From Hoplostethus atlanticus (lineage: Eukaryota; Chordata; Actinopteri; Trachichthyiformes; Trachichthyidae), in NCBI GenBank assembly GCA_034670405.1, contig JAXDDX010000073.1:1-64000 (forward strand): DNA of 64,000 nt, written 5' to 3'. The position numbers and the translations under genes are program-made. A model generated the notes under the pieces. It made no database searches. It had not been told where the DNA came from and was given only the letters and a program-made list of their open reading frames with translations. Shown here piece after piece: positions 32,126-45,600 of this stretch. Positions within the stretch are counted from its first letter, which is position 1. Each line of letters opens with the position of its first letter.

Positions 32126-33394
32126 TTACTCTCCAATAGGACATGAGTCAGCATGTGGAGGACAGCCCTTGTATTCCTGCAGATTGGGGTTTTCCACTGA
32201 TGGGTCTTCTAGACAGACACAGCGGGAACCACTGGAGCCAGCAGAGAAGAACTTCCTGGGGACACCCGTCCAGTCTCTTTCTACTCCCCCACTGGAGAAA
32301 GGGGAAAAAAACAAGTCACTCCAGCTAGATATTTATGATTCGTACCAATTGCGTCCACTAGTGTATGACATGATCCATTACAGACAAGCAGCAACATTGC
32401 ATTGTATCCATATGCCTTCTAGGCCCCTCCTCATTTGACTAGGCAAGAATATCTGCTTACAGTACTATTTCAGTACCTCTTGGTGGAACACCAGACCCTT
32501 CCTCCTTTGGTAGCGCTCCACTCTGAGTTGCATGCTGGGAAGTGTTCCCTCTCAGCCTCGGACTGGGCCTTGAGTCGCTGGCCCTCCACTAGTAATGCCT
32601 CTACCTGAAGGAGGGCCTCTGTGGGCTGTCCTCTCTCAGTGTAAAATCGGCCAATTAGCCGACCTAAAACACAAAACTAAGGCTAGGTTGGTATTTTACA
32701 GATTGGTATGGATGGCCTGTATGTAGGGGTAAATAACATAGAAGTTGTATAACATCATATAACTCACCTACAGGGTTGTAGTCCTTCTGATAGAAGGCTA
32801 GCCAGTCATACAGGGCCACCACCTGCAACGGGGTCAGACGGGACACATCATCTCTCAGTCCACTTTCTGTGAAATCGCCAGTGATGAAGGCCAGCGAGGC
32901 ATCTTTACCTGAAAATACATACATTAAATTAAAGTTTTTGGATGTTTATGTGCTATTGTTCGATAGTTCATGTTTCATATTATATTTCCAAACTCAGGCC
33001 CAGTCAGCATCAGGTGAAGCCAGGGGGTTTATTAGGGCTAATATTATTATTGGTGCAATTATCTCTACAGGATACTCTTAAGTTCCAGTGTTTAACCAAG
33101 TAAATACAACACGATGATAGGAGGGGAATCACCTGCCATAAAGTGATAACCACCACCAGGACCATAATGCTTTTGTCCCTTGTGTACATCAAAAACCTGC
33201 CCAAGTATGGCCAGGTAAAGGCCCTTGCTGCCTTCTTCCCCGTTGTACAGTGATAATTCATGCTTGCTTATGAGCCGCACAGGTGGCACTTGCAATTCAC
33301 TTCCAGATTTTGTGGACCAGTCACGAGGAATAAATACCACTGCCAGCAACACAGATAAAAACGCGACAAGTACATAGCTAAACATAATGTTCAT
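32126..33394 (-). CDS. cyb5d2: CYB5D2 / neuferricin, cytochrome b5-like heme-binding protein, 4 coding exons
   Basis: Minus-strand exons are 33394-33133, 32908-32768, 32663-32477 and 32291-32126. All splice sites are GT-AG and frames join exactly: 756 nt, 251 aa plus stop (human about 264). The N-terminus is a hydrophobic signal or anchor (MNIMFSYVLVAFLSVLLAVV). A membrane-associated progesterone receptor-type cytochrome b5 fold follows, with LYLAILGQVFDV, HYGPGGGYHFMAG and KDASLAFITGDF. This family binds heme through tyrosines rather than the HPGG histidine. The C-terminal half holds Cys-rich blocks (FPACNSEWS, RVWCS, SRCVCLE, YKGCPP). Vertebrate neuferricin is reported as an extracellular or membrane heme protein affecting neurogenesis. 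It is divergent from ZZEF1 and convergent with ANKFY1. A second in-frame Met (MFSYV) lies four codons in. Confidence 0.95.
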
Positions 33395-33641
33395 TCAAGC
33401 CTCCTCGTCTAGATCAGATTCTACATTGAAAATAGCGACGAAATAAGGGCTTCCGTGATCGGAATCGCACAGCGCATGCTCGGGACATGACGCAAATGAC
33501 GTCCTGTACGTCAATGCGGTAGTAGTGAACAGCAGAGCTCTAGGTTAGAGAGGTCTGTGTACAGACCCCTGTAGCTGTTTCAAAACTGACACCAACTGGG
33601 CCGCAGATAAATTAGGAAAGCTCTAGACCGCTGAAACAAAC
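33395..33641. promoter_or_regulatory. Bidirectional promoter between CYB5D2 and ZZEF1
   Basis: Only 247 bp separate the two start codons on opposite strands. The interval is CpG-rich and TATA-less. It contains two CREB/ATF half-palindromes ten bases apart, TGACGTCC (33497-33504) and TACGTCAA (33507-33514), plus an NRF1-like AGCGCATGCTC near 33471-33481. Motif calls are by eye. Confidence 0.65.
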
Positions 33642-36600
33642 ATGGGGAACGCAGAGAGCGGCTGCGGAGGAGGCAGCGGCGACGAGGAAGAAGTCGAAAC
33701 GGAAAGTCCTGGGTTCGCGGAAGACAGCCCGGCCTCTGCGGCCACTGGCGTCGGTATTGGAGGCGGTGGAGGCTCCGGTTCTGGAAGAAGCGGAAGGGGG
33801 TCGAATAACCCCCCTGTACCCACCGGTGGACCACCCAGCCCCGGGGTACTCTTAGAACAAGTTAAACTGAGAGAAGCGGCGGCTCGCATTAGCGACTCGG
33901 GGGTCGCCATTCCAGAGTCTGTCCTGGCCGGGAATGAGGGTGTTCTGGTGCGGTGGCTGGAGGACCGGTTAAGCCGAGGAGAAGAGTCTGTTAATGTGGA
34001 ACAATTTTGTGAGATGTTGGAGAGCAGAGATGCTCCGAGAGATGAGTGTGAAGAGGTACAATATTTTTCACACATACAACAAACGTTCCGGCCACTTGAG
34101 TTATTTGAAATGTCAACAGTGTGGACTGTGTCCTGCATATCTTTGTTTACAACTGTGGGAAACGTTGATGTGGGGCCTATTCATCAGAAACAGACATGAG
34201 TCAATTTGTTTTTTTTACCAAGTAATGTCACTGAGGACCAGAAATAATATAATCTGTTGCATGTTGTAAAAATCTTACAGGTGTGCCATGAGACAATGAA
34301 CTGTCAGTAGTTGGCAGTCACCTTTGTTTGTCTGTTTGTAGGCCTACATTTTTGTCTACAGATGAATGGGTTAACTAATGAATGAGTACATTAGTCTGTG
34401 TTTGGCCTTGTGTGGGTGAGCACAGAATTCCATAGCTATGGTTTAAATACAATAGATGACATCGTCTCATCCAAAAATCTAACTCTAAAGTGCTTTCCCC
34501 TCAGTTACAGTTAGGGTTAGTTCCCCTTACTACCTGGCTCTTTAGATTGGAAATAATAGGTTAAGCTCTAAGACACCAAATGTAAAATATACATAACATG
34601 ATAACAGGATCATTTGGTATGTCATTATAATGAAGATTGTAAGTTATTAAGTCATTTTGTGTTGCCATGTTTGATGCCTCTTGTCTATGTCAAGCCATAG
34701 GGACTATAGTACCATAAAGCTTTGTTGCCTGTTTCCCCCCTTTCAGGCCTTTGGTCAGTTTGATGCAGAGGGGGATGGGGTAGTGGATGTGGAGAGCATG
34801 CTCATGGCTCTGAAGAACTCTAATGGAGCTAATCTACAGGGAGAGCTAAGTCATGTGATAAGACAACTCCAGGCATGCTCACTAACCCCAGGTAAGATAA
34901 ATCAATTGTTTATTGGCATGACTAAGGTCAGCCATATATGAATTGCAGGCTAGTTGTTGTTGACAGGTGACGAACGAGTTACTATACAATGGGGTCCAAA
35001 AGTCTGAGTCCACTACAAATAACTTTTGTTTCATCAAATTTTTAGTCAAATTATATTTTTCAAACAAAAAAAAGTTTATAATTACAAATATTTTTCAACG
35101 GAAGTCCTTTTTCAAAGTTAAAGCACTAGCAGTAGCGACAATATTAATTTAGTGAATATCTGGAATTAGTTGGTAAAAGACCAAAACAATTCACACTGTA
35201 TTAGGAGCATACATGTTAACACATGTATGCTCCTAATACAGTGTGAATTGTTTTGGTTTATTTGAATTAAACTTACCAAATGGTGTGAACAAGATATTCA
35301 GATATATTTCAATTTCATACGAGCATTTCTCAGAGATCTAAAAATTTTGATTTGTATCAGTTCTAAATAATGTATTCTTGAATGAGAAGTATCAACTGAG
35401 TAAAAAATACATTTGTTTTTGATAAATGATGAAAACAGTTGGTAGTGGACTGTAGAACCTGTAGAAACCTGTAGAAAATTATTTTTCAAAGCACTTTTCT
35501 TCTGTTTCTTCCCAGGTTTTGTAGACATATTCTCCAGGTCCAAAGACAGGTTAGGGGGACATGCTTCCAAGATCCTGAAATTCCTGCACAGGAACCGTAT
35601 TCCTAGCAGTGCCATCCCTTTCCCTCTTTTAGAGGGCTACAACAGCATCTGCACCATGAGGTCCACTGTGGTCCAGGATTTCTTGGAATTCATCTTGCAG
35701 AAGGAGAAAGGTGAACACCAGAGACTGCCACGGTGGAGCATGGCCAGCCAGTGTTGAATGAGCAAATTAGCAATATGGATTTTAGGGATGTGGCAACACT
35801 AACAACATTATATCCAGTTCCTCCTCTATCTCACAGTTACACATGTGACAATCCTTATATGTCTGTCTCATTAGCCTCCCAATCTGTTCTTGTTCCTCTC
35901 AGATTTAGACATCCAGTACAGAGCAGAGCTGAACCGTGATCCCGAGGTGGACAAGGTCAAAGTGGTCACACAGTGTTACAGCGCCATAGAAGCCTCATCC
36001 AACGTCACTGATATTTACAAGATGACTAATGGGGAAACCGCATCCTTTTGGCAGTCGGACGGCAGTGCACGGTCGCACTGGATAAGGCAAGAGCGTCTGT
36101 TCTGGCACATGTATGACTGAAGAGCAACTGACTGCTCACCTGCACCAGAGTATACTTGGTGCAGTGGGGTTTTTGTTCTGTATTTCCACTAGCATTGCAA
36201 GAACGCAGGGAGTTTATTTGTTTTTGTTGTATATATCATCCATTTTAAAGTGGGCCCTCATCCCCTTGCTGTTTCCAGGTTAAAAATTAAACCAGATGTG
36301 GTGTTGAGACGTCTGGCCATTGCTGTGGCCTCCAATGACCACAGCTACATGCCTCAGCTAGTGTCTGTCGCCGTGGGGAAGAACCGGCGCTCCCTGCAGG
36401 AGATCCGAGACATCCGCATCCCCAGCAATGTCACAGGCTACGTAGCCCTCTTGGAGAATGCCAACATCACACACCCCTGTGAGTCACCATCTGTCAGCCT
36501 GTTGGGTTTTGCTCACTTATCATGTGCCTGTGTGTTGTCAAATGTGATACTTGATTAATCCCCAGAGGGAAATTCTTCTCTTTTTCGCTCGCCCCCTGCA

Positions 36601-39600
36601 CTGAGGTCAGCTACAAAACAGCACCCTTGTGTCCAGAGATAGTTGAGTGATTAAGTGGTTGAGTGGTCAATCCTCCCACCTCTGGAACCACATGTGTGTT
36701 CCCGTTGGCCTAAGATTGAATCCAGCCAGACCTTTCTCCCCTGTGTTTGTCTTACTGTTTGTCTTACCCTTGCTACTTTCCCGCTGTCTAAATAAAGACA
36801 CACTCCTTTTAAAAACAAGAACAAAACTAGAAGGCATTGGGTAGAGTGCAAACCTCCGCCAACCTTCAAAGCTGCAGCCTCCATAACTGTTTGTGTTGGT
36901 GTATCGTTTGTCTTCCCGGTTAGATTTTCTGATTTTCTCACCAGCACATCAACGCAGCATAATAGTTATGGCTAATAAACGAACATCGTCTAATAGCGGA
37001 AATCCCAGCTCACCACCAAAACTGAACCTTTGACCAAGAGCTATCTGTCCACCAAATCCATCTGTATCTTTTTGAGATATCTTGCTAACAAACAAACAGA
37101 CAGGTGAAAACATAACCTCCTTTCCAACTTCATTGGTGGAGGTAAAAACAGCATCTCTAGAGCTGGTAGGAATTCAGTGTCTTGCTCAAGGACACTTCAG
37201 CAAGGCAGGGCTCTCTCTAACAACTAGCCACACTCTTTATTAGAAGTTGTCATGGTTATTAGAAGTCATATGAATGATGTGTGACTCCTTAAGTCCAATT
37301 TGTCTTTATTTCCCTCTCAGAAGATTAAACAGACGAGCAACTGCGATGACATTTTGTTGCATTATGCATTTCATTAGCGTGCTAACCATATTGTCTTTGC
37401 ATCAAACCCCAGACATCCAAATCAACATCAAGCGATGCCTGAGCGATGGATGTGACACGCGGATTCACGGCCTTAAGACCCTGGGCTATCAGATCACCAA
37501 GAGTAAAGATGTGTCTGTTTCGGACGCCTCGGCCATCTGGTACCTGTCTCTCCTCACCTCCCTGGTCACCGCCTCCATGGAGACCAACCCTGTACTGGCG
37601 CAGACTGTCCTTCAGAGCACACAGTGAGATGCACTTCTAATGCTGTTTATGAAGGGATCTGATAGTATGTTTTAGTAAATCATTGCTTGTACACGATGCA
37701 CTTTCACGTATAACTCATGAAGGGGTTGTGATTGAAGTGTTTAGACTTGTCCACTGTTGTGGTTCTGAGGAGTTTGTGTCTTGTTCTTCTCCTAGAAAAG
37801 CCTTACAGCACATGCCGCCATTGTCCCTAACACCGTCATCCACCGAGTTCCCCAAGTTCTTCTCTATGAACATCCTGGAGGAGGTGGATGGATTTCTCCT
37901 CAGGATAGCAGAGTAATGACCCATCCTCTTCCGGGATTACATCAGCACACTGACACATCACCGCTACACTGGGCTCATCATGCTGATATCATGACAATGA
38001 GTAACAGGCTAAAATCTAAAAACATTGATCCAGTGGGATGATAACATGCTATCTCCATTCCATTAACTAGCCTCTCTTCATTTCCACTTGTTTACATTTA
38101 CCCCAACAATGTGGTCTATAATTCATTTTGAACTAAGCTGAATTCTCAGATAATAAGAGAAAAAAAAAGGACCAAAATATATCAAGAATCTGGTGATGTT
38201 TATGGGTGACAGATTTTAAAAAGTCATTGCACATTAGGATTTTTTGACCACATGAAAAATATACCTAGTCTGTCCAACTACATTTGGCACCTTGAAGAGA
38301 ACCTGTAGAGAAAGGGTGCAAGTTTTTTAATTGGTCATTTGATATGTCTAACTTACTGTCAGAGTCAAAACCTCCTGTTGCTGTCCAAACACCTTTTGGA
38401 GATCATTGGATGTACTAACTTGAATTAATTTCTTTGCCCTTGTGTAGCTGCTGTGTGAGCCCTGATGCCGAGTTGACCCTGCTGGCCTTTGCTCTGGCCA
38501 GAGGCAGTGTGGCCAAAGTGCTCCAGGCCCTGTCTGGCATTAGTGATCACCTAGAGACCAAGTACAGAGCCTCCTCCCTGATCTCCTCTATGGCTTCCGT
38601 CAGGCTACGGCTGCTCTATCGCAATGGTAATGTGACCAGCCCGCCTCTGCTCCCATCTACATGGGGACATTTGAAACCATAGGCCTAGGAGAGAAAGTGT
38701 ACGGCCTACAAGAAAGAGATTCATCGCTGGGCTGTAGAGTGGAAAATCTATTGCAGAGTTGCAGTGTGGTGTTAGATCAGTGTGTCCCACTTTATGAATT
38801 GGTATTATAAACTGTATGGAAAATATTGTCATCATGTTTTACCTGTAGGGTTTTTCTGGGAGTTTTTCCTTGTCTTCATAGAGCGCCTTAGTCTGGTGGT
38901 GCCGGCCAGCTTAGGCTACCTTAGGCAGATTATGTAGGCTTGCTATGTCCTCCACTCTATTAAGTCCTTTCAGCCCTCTTCAATCTGTTACTGTTTTCAT
39001 GTGCTTTTGTTCTGATTGTATTCTGCAACATCTTATTTGTCATAATTGATTGATTTGATTTGTTAGGCCTGAAAAGCTACAGCCTTCTACATTCTGCATC
39101 AACTGTGTGTTATAATTCGATTGTTTCTCAGCCTGACTTAGTTAGGTCTGTAAAGTCCTTTTGAGGCTTGCTCGTGATAAAGTGCTATATAAATAACCTT
39201 GACTTGACCACACCACAGGTCATACAAAAAAATACACTGACATGATCATTTATGTCCTATTCCAGGGAAGCCCCTCCAGCTGCACCTACAGGCCTGTGAT
39301 GTGAAGAGTAAAGAGGAGAAGTCAGGACCAGAGAACATGCTATCAGAAACCTCCAGCGGAGATGGTACTACAGAGCTCAATGACAAAATAACAATGTGTA
39401 ATTTGTTTGTGTGCTCAAGTATGACTGAAAGTTGTATGTTCCTCCAAAGGCTTTCTCACAGAGAGTGGCAGGAAAAAGGCCAGTGTGATCCTGTCTACGG
39501 AGGACCAGAGCAACTTCCAGGTCACTCAGATGAAGATCAAAGTGAGGTTCCCTTGATTACACCATGTCAGTGTGAATGTTCACTATAATGACAACGTTAC

Positions 39601-42600
39601 AGCGTTACTGTACCTACCACCTCCCCTCTGCTTTTTTGTGATAAGGTGCGAAAAGGGCCCATCGGAGCAAAATGCGGCTTGGTGTTCGCGTACAAGGAGG
39701 GAGACCCTTTTGATGCAGAAAAACATTTCAAGAGGTTCAAAAAATATGACTCATGGGACTTCAAGGACTACAAAGAATTTGTACAAGACAAGTAAGGGTC
39801 TCTTGGTCATTTTCTCTGAGTTGGATTTCTTTATATTTCAGTGCAGTATCCTTTTGTGGTAATGATCTCAGTATGTTGTAAGTAGGTGCAGCAAGCCTTT
39901 ACTTTTTTTAGCCTATGCTCTCAATGGGAATCTTAACAGTGATCTGTGAACAAAGCAAATCTCCATTATACAGTTTTTGCACTGGCAATCTAAAGCAATT
40001 CATACCCTGAAAATGTGGGAGGTGAGCATTGTTCTCTTTTGACCTCAATACAATATAAGAGGAGAGAAATAAAGGTAAGTATGGCAGATAACAGATTGTA
40101 CTGAGCAGTGTGACTGCAGGGTAATAATTAACTAGAAGATGAGAGAGTACATAAGGTTAAAAATATTCCATGTATTACAATGTAGGACTCCATTGAACCG
40201 TACGATCTAAAGAAATAAGTCTGCTACACTCACATAGTATAGTGTAGTTAGTTTTTCTGTTCTGGAAACCCCAACAGCATTGTGGGGGGTCTCTGTTAGT
40301 GGTGTATTTGAAAGGGTGAAAGCCCCTGCTGACCCTGCTCATCTGACCCTGCAGTGTGAGGATTCCAACGCAGTCCGAGGATGAGCCCATTGGCTGGTTT
40401 GAGCTTGAGGACGACTGGAACGATGTGGAGATCAAGCTGCAGCAGTGTCGCGTTGCAAAGGTACATTTTGTGTGTAATTCTGTCTCCTTTTCACACGGTA
40501 TTTGGTATTCTCCCACTATCCCAAAGTGGAACAAGGCTAATCCCATCATTGCCAACTTGACACTATGGTGAATGCATTTTTCTCATCTTATTCCTCTGTA
40601 TCCTTGTCGTCGTAGTTCTTGATGGTGAAGTTCCTGTGTGCCAGGCAGGACTCTGCAGAGCGCCTCGGGGTGCAGTCCCTCAGCTTCAGCGGCTACCTGT
40701 GCCCTGGGGCAGAGAGGCTGGGAGACCTGGATGACCTGAGTCCAGAGGGAGAGGGCACCGAGGGCGATGCTGTCACTGGCCTTAGTCTGCTTAACAAGAC
40801 CTTGTTCTTCATCCAACAGCTTACGCGAGACATGGTAACTAGTAACCGGTGCTTAAATGTGCTACGTCTAACATTTTAACATCAATACATCGTTACCACA
40901 TTCATTTTGAGACATCAGTACAATTACCATAAACAAACGAGACCATCGCCGAGAAGATTGACAGCCTCTGTACTGCATTTTACATTCCCCGTTTCGCTGG
41001 AAGTCTGTGGAATTGCTTTACGGCACAAAAAGGGAAGTGGGTGCTTCCAGCGCAAACAGAGATAAAGCTTTCAGTGTTTCTTGCAATGGCAGATGGTGGA
41101 AAGTTGGGTTGGTCAAGCAGCAATATCCTTTTTGCGACAGGAAGCAACATGGTTTATGGGAATTGTGATCTTAATTTGATTTGAATGTGGTCTTAAAATT
41201 TGTGATTATACCAAGGTATCATTTAATTTGGCAACGATATATTGATGTTTAAAAAGTAATACATGTAGCAGTAAGATTGCAATCTCTGAAAACATCTTTC
41301 TGACCTTTTTTTTCTTTTGTTGAAGGTTGTTTGTGGTCATCTCTCTTCATCTCTGCAGGATGTCTCACAGTTCAAGCAGAAGTTTCTCCTGGACTTCAGC
41401 GGCCTCAGCCTGACCCTGTTCTGGAACTTCTACAGTAAACTCAGGGAAATGTAAGTACCAGTGATGTCACCGCTAATGTTGATACCCAGAACAACCTCAC
41501 TGCAAACATAACCACGGCACTTATTGCCTTTTGGCTTGGCCAGTCTCTTAGTGGTCGGTGAGTACGATGCAATCAACGTTAAAGTCTCACCTCTGATTGG
41601 GCATATGTCTGTGAATGTGTGTGTTCACTCTCAGTGAGGGAGAGGAGGTGATGAAGAGCAGAGTTCTGCTGCTCCAACTGCTGCAGAACTGTTTCCCCAT
41701 GCTGCCCAACCCACTGGAGCCCCGGGGCCCAGAGGAGACCAAAGGGGCAGATGAGGGGGCCGCCGCCGCAGCAGCAGCCTGTCCATCCACATCCAGCAGT
41801 GCAGAGCCTCAGTCTGACGCTGCTAGAGCTGTCTGGGAGCTCTACACTCACCTCTGCCACAGTAAGGACTGTGTAGATGTTAAAGAGCTGCTTGGTTATT
41901 ATGTCTTGTCTTGTGAGACTAAGTGTAGTTGTGTTGTTTCAGTTGTGGATGGTCCAGAGGCCGAGGCATTAGTGGAGAAAGCTCTGCGCAAGGAGGCAGT
42001 GAAGGCCATCCTCAATGGAGCAGCGGTCTTCTTTCCTGATAAGCACAACAGGAGGGACAAACTCTTCCACATGATGGTGAGACTGGCAAAAAGCATGACT
42101 ATTTTTTAGGGGTGTGTTTTGCTAAATGTTTCATGATTTTGATTTTGTTTTTTTTTTCTTCAGAAAAATATTACAGAAGAGGATCAGCCTGAGTCAGTTA
42201 AGGTGACCTTTGAATCGCTTTGTAATTACTTCAGGTAAGCACACATAGATGCATGCACCTTAACACACACACTGATACATATACACAACCAGATGACGGT
42301 GTATTAACAGTAGTTGTTTTTCCCTGCAGTGACCAGGATCCTAGTGGCCTTCTCCTGCTCCCACCTAAAGGAGCTCCCTCAGACTTTGACATCAGCCCCA
42401 TACTGTCTGTCATGGAGACTCTGCTAATGGTAGCAACTAGAGAGGTGACGCCTCCTTCATGTCCATAACAAATCCCTAGCACAACTGTTTTCTGTCCCAC
42501 TGATACACAAAATGCTACAAACGCTTACCAAAATATAAAATTGAAATGTCACAATGCTTAACACACAATTCTGATGCTAACTTAGGCCTGCAGATGAGGC

Positions 42601-45600
42601 TGTAACAAAAGTTTTTGAAGGCCTTTTTCTAAAAACTGTTTCACAACCTAGTACCTGAAACAGTACCCGTTTCATTGTTTCACAACCTAGTAGCCATCGA
42701 TTCCTCATCTTTTCTCCAGATTAAGTGTGAGATACATTTTTTTTTTACAGGTTTTGTAGATTTGATGCTTGCTCTGCCATGACATGAGAAATAATAACGA
42801 CCCTTTCATGTCCATAAGTGATGATTTACCTTGCTGTGTGAGACGATGGTCTTTACCATTTATTAACAACCTTCTCTCTGTTTCTTCTGGTCTTAGTGGC
42901 CAAATGAAGTGAAATGAAATGATACTTACATTTCTCTACCCCCTTCCCCATGTCTCTTATCCCTCAGTGTGAGGTTATGATCGTGGATGAGAGTAGCGGG
43001 GCCAGCCGGTCGGTGCTGCTGTCTTTGTTCTGGGCTCTGCAGGGCAGCCTGCTCTCCTGGTGCTACCTGCAGCTCAAAGGAGGAGCCTCCTCCACCACTG
43101 CTATGGAGTTGGCCAGGGACATCCTACTAAAATGTGAGAGTTGGCGACAGACCTACGCTACTGGCATAAATTACTTATACAGCTTAATTTTCAGGGCAAA
43201 TTCTGTGTTTATTATTAGGAAATAGTGCATGAGAACACAGCCTAGCATAGACCAGTCAAGTGTGGTAGCTCACAGATCAAAGAATGCCTGATCAGGAATT
43301 GGTTGTCTAACGATGCAATATGAACACGCACTGAGTAGAAGTCATACTAAGTAAATAGATGAGAGGGTTTGCATTCATATTGAACAATGGGTTTACTTCC
43401 ACCTGCTCTCCCTATAGATGTGGATCAGTTTTTGGGTAGCACCAAGGCTGTACTGGATTCCCTAATGGAGAGGTACAGTGGCGCTGAAATTACTGACAAA
43501 CTGAGCGGTTCCATCCTGGCCATGGTCACCAGACAACTGGTAATACACGCTTATCTTGTAATATTGAATTACCTTCCTCTAACATGACTGACTTTACTGT
43601 GCTGAATACAATAACTGTTTCTTCCCCATCAGATAATCTTCCTCCTAGAGTTGTGCTCCTTGGATATCCCTCACAGTGTGCTGCTGAAGAGCTTCTCCTC
43701 TCTGGTGGAGCTGCTCAAAAACCTGTCCACTGATACCGGAGACATCTTTTCTAAGGTCAGTCTACTCTAGGCATGTTGCATGTTATGGTGCTCCAGGATT
43801 TCCTTCCCATGCCAATCTATGAATATGAATGGAGAAATGAATATTGGACATTTGTGAAGGAATGCAACACCAAACTAAATGTTGTTTGCGTACCGTGTCC
43901 CTGTCAGGTGGACCAGGAGAGCTGCCAACAGCCCCAACAGCCAGTGGTCCTGAGGAACTGGAACATGGAGTCCCCTCACAACTATGAGAACAGCCGCCAT
44001 GAGACCACCATCTTCGCCTGCCCCGGTGCCATCTCCTTTGAGGTGGAGTTTGACGAACGCTGTGAGACAGAGAAGAGGTGAGCACTGATGTAAAATCTTA
44101 GTTATTTAGTTATTTTTTTCACCAGTGAGGATTTTATATTTACCCTTTGCTGTCTTGATTATTCACAGGTATGACTACCTAGAGTTCACTGATGCCAGAG
44201 GTGGGAAGGTCCGCTATGACATGAAAGTTGGGACAGAGAAGTGGCCAAAGGTAGGATAGGGGCAACTTTTGAAATGATCTCTAATAGAAATACAAGAAAA
44301 GACTATATCATATACAGTATCTTACTCCAGTACTTCTCAACTCCGGCCCTCAGGGTCCAGAGTACTGCTGGTTTTCTATTCTGCCAAGTAGTTAATTGCA
44401 TTCACCTCTCGTCCCAGGTCTGATTAGACAGCCAGAATAAAAACTACCTGGACAAATAGAAAACCAACAGTACTCTGGACCCGAGGACCGGAGTTGTAAG
44501 ACAGTGGTTGTCTTACTCTACTCATACAAGTCTGTTTCTTCTCTTGGCTCCTTCAGAAAGTAACATTTGACGCGGGTCCTCAGCTCCAGTTCCTCTTCCA
44601 CTCTGATAGCAGTAATAACGAGTGGGGTTATAAATTCACTGTGACGGCGCTAGGCCTGCCAGATATCACTGTCTCTTGGATGTCGGATCTGCAACTGCTG
44701 GTGGCTCGCCTGATGGGCCGTCTGTCCTCCAGAACCATGGCCCTCAAATCTCCTCATGGTGAGACTTTTCTGCTGGACCTTTTATGTTAGACCTGGGGTC
44801 CTTGAGGCGGTTCCAGGGGTTAATTAGTTCAATCTAGCTGTTGGTTCATTCACTAGAAGTTAGCCCAATAAGAGAATGTATATGGATAACTACTCTGATC
44901 AGAGGTTTCATTCTCTTCACTATTACCTCCCAACTACAGTAGAGACAGAAGAATTATATTTTATTCGGGCCTTCTTGTGACCCATGATGATCGATTGGTA
45001 TGCTCATGTTTTTACTTTCTGTCCATTTCAGAGATCCGCAGTGTCAAGGAGCTGCAACCAGGCAAAATGTCCCACGTTCAGTCCTCCCCTCTATGGAAAC
45101 CCATTCTCAGACACGGGGTGTGTGAAGCAAGGGTCATGGCTCGAATGAACACACAAACAGACCAGGTATGGTCTAGGATGTTCAGTCCAGTTACATATGA
45201 TTGGTATTCTCAGGTGATGTGTCTAAATCCCCTCAGCTGCTCCATAGTGCTCTGAATTCACATTGTTTTTCTTTGAGGCAGACAAAGACGTGGACTCTTG
45301 ATGAGTTTATGTGCTTCCTGGAGGACTTTGCCCGATGGGACCCTTCTCAGGAGCCGACTGACAGCAGAACGACGTTGATGAGGACCCTCATGCAGGCCTT
45401 CAAAAAACAGCCAATGAGAAATGAGATAGCTCCTGGGTCAAAGGTCGACCAGGCTGTGAATGCCATCTGGGCAGCCATGGTATACCACACACCAGCCCTG
45501 AACCATGCCCTTAAGATCTACGGTAATGCTCTGGTATAAGCTGTCATGCTTATAGTTGGTACTTGCTGGATTTTGTTATAGAAATTCTGCATTACACACT

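Noticed and set aside
33623..34138. Minus-strand 171-codon ORF
   Set aside because: Antisense of ZZEF1 exon 1, open because of GC-rich composition; no family features.
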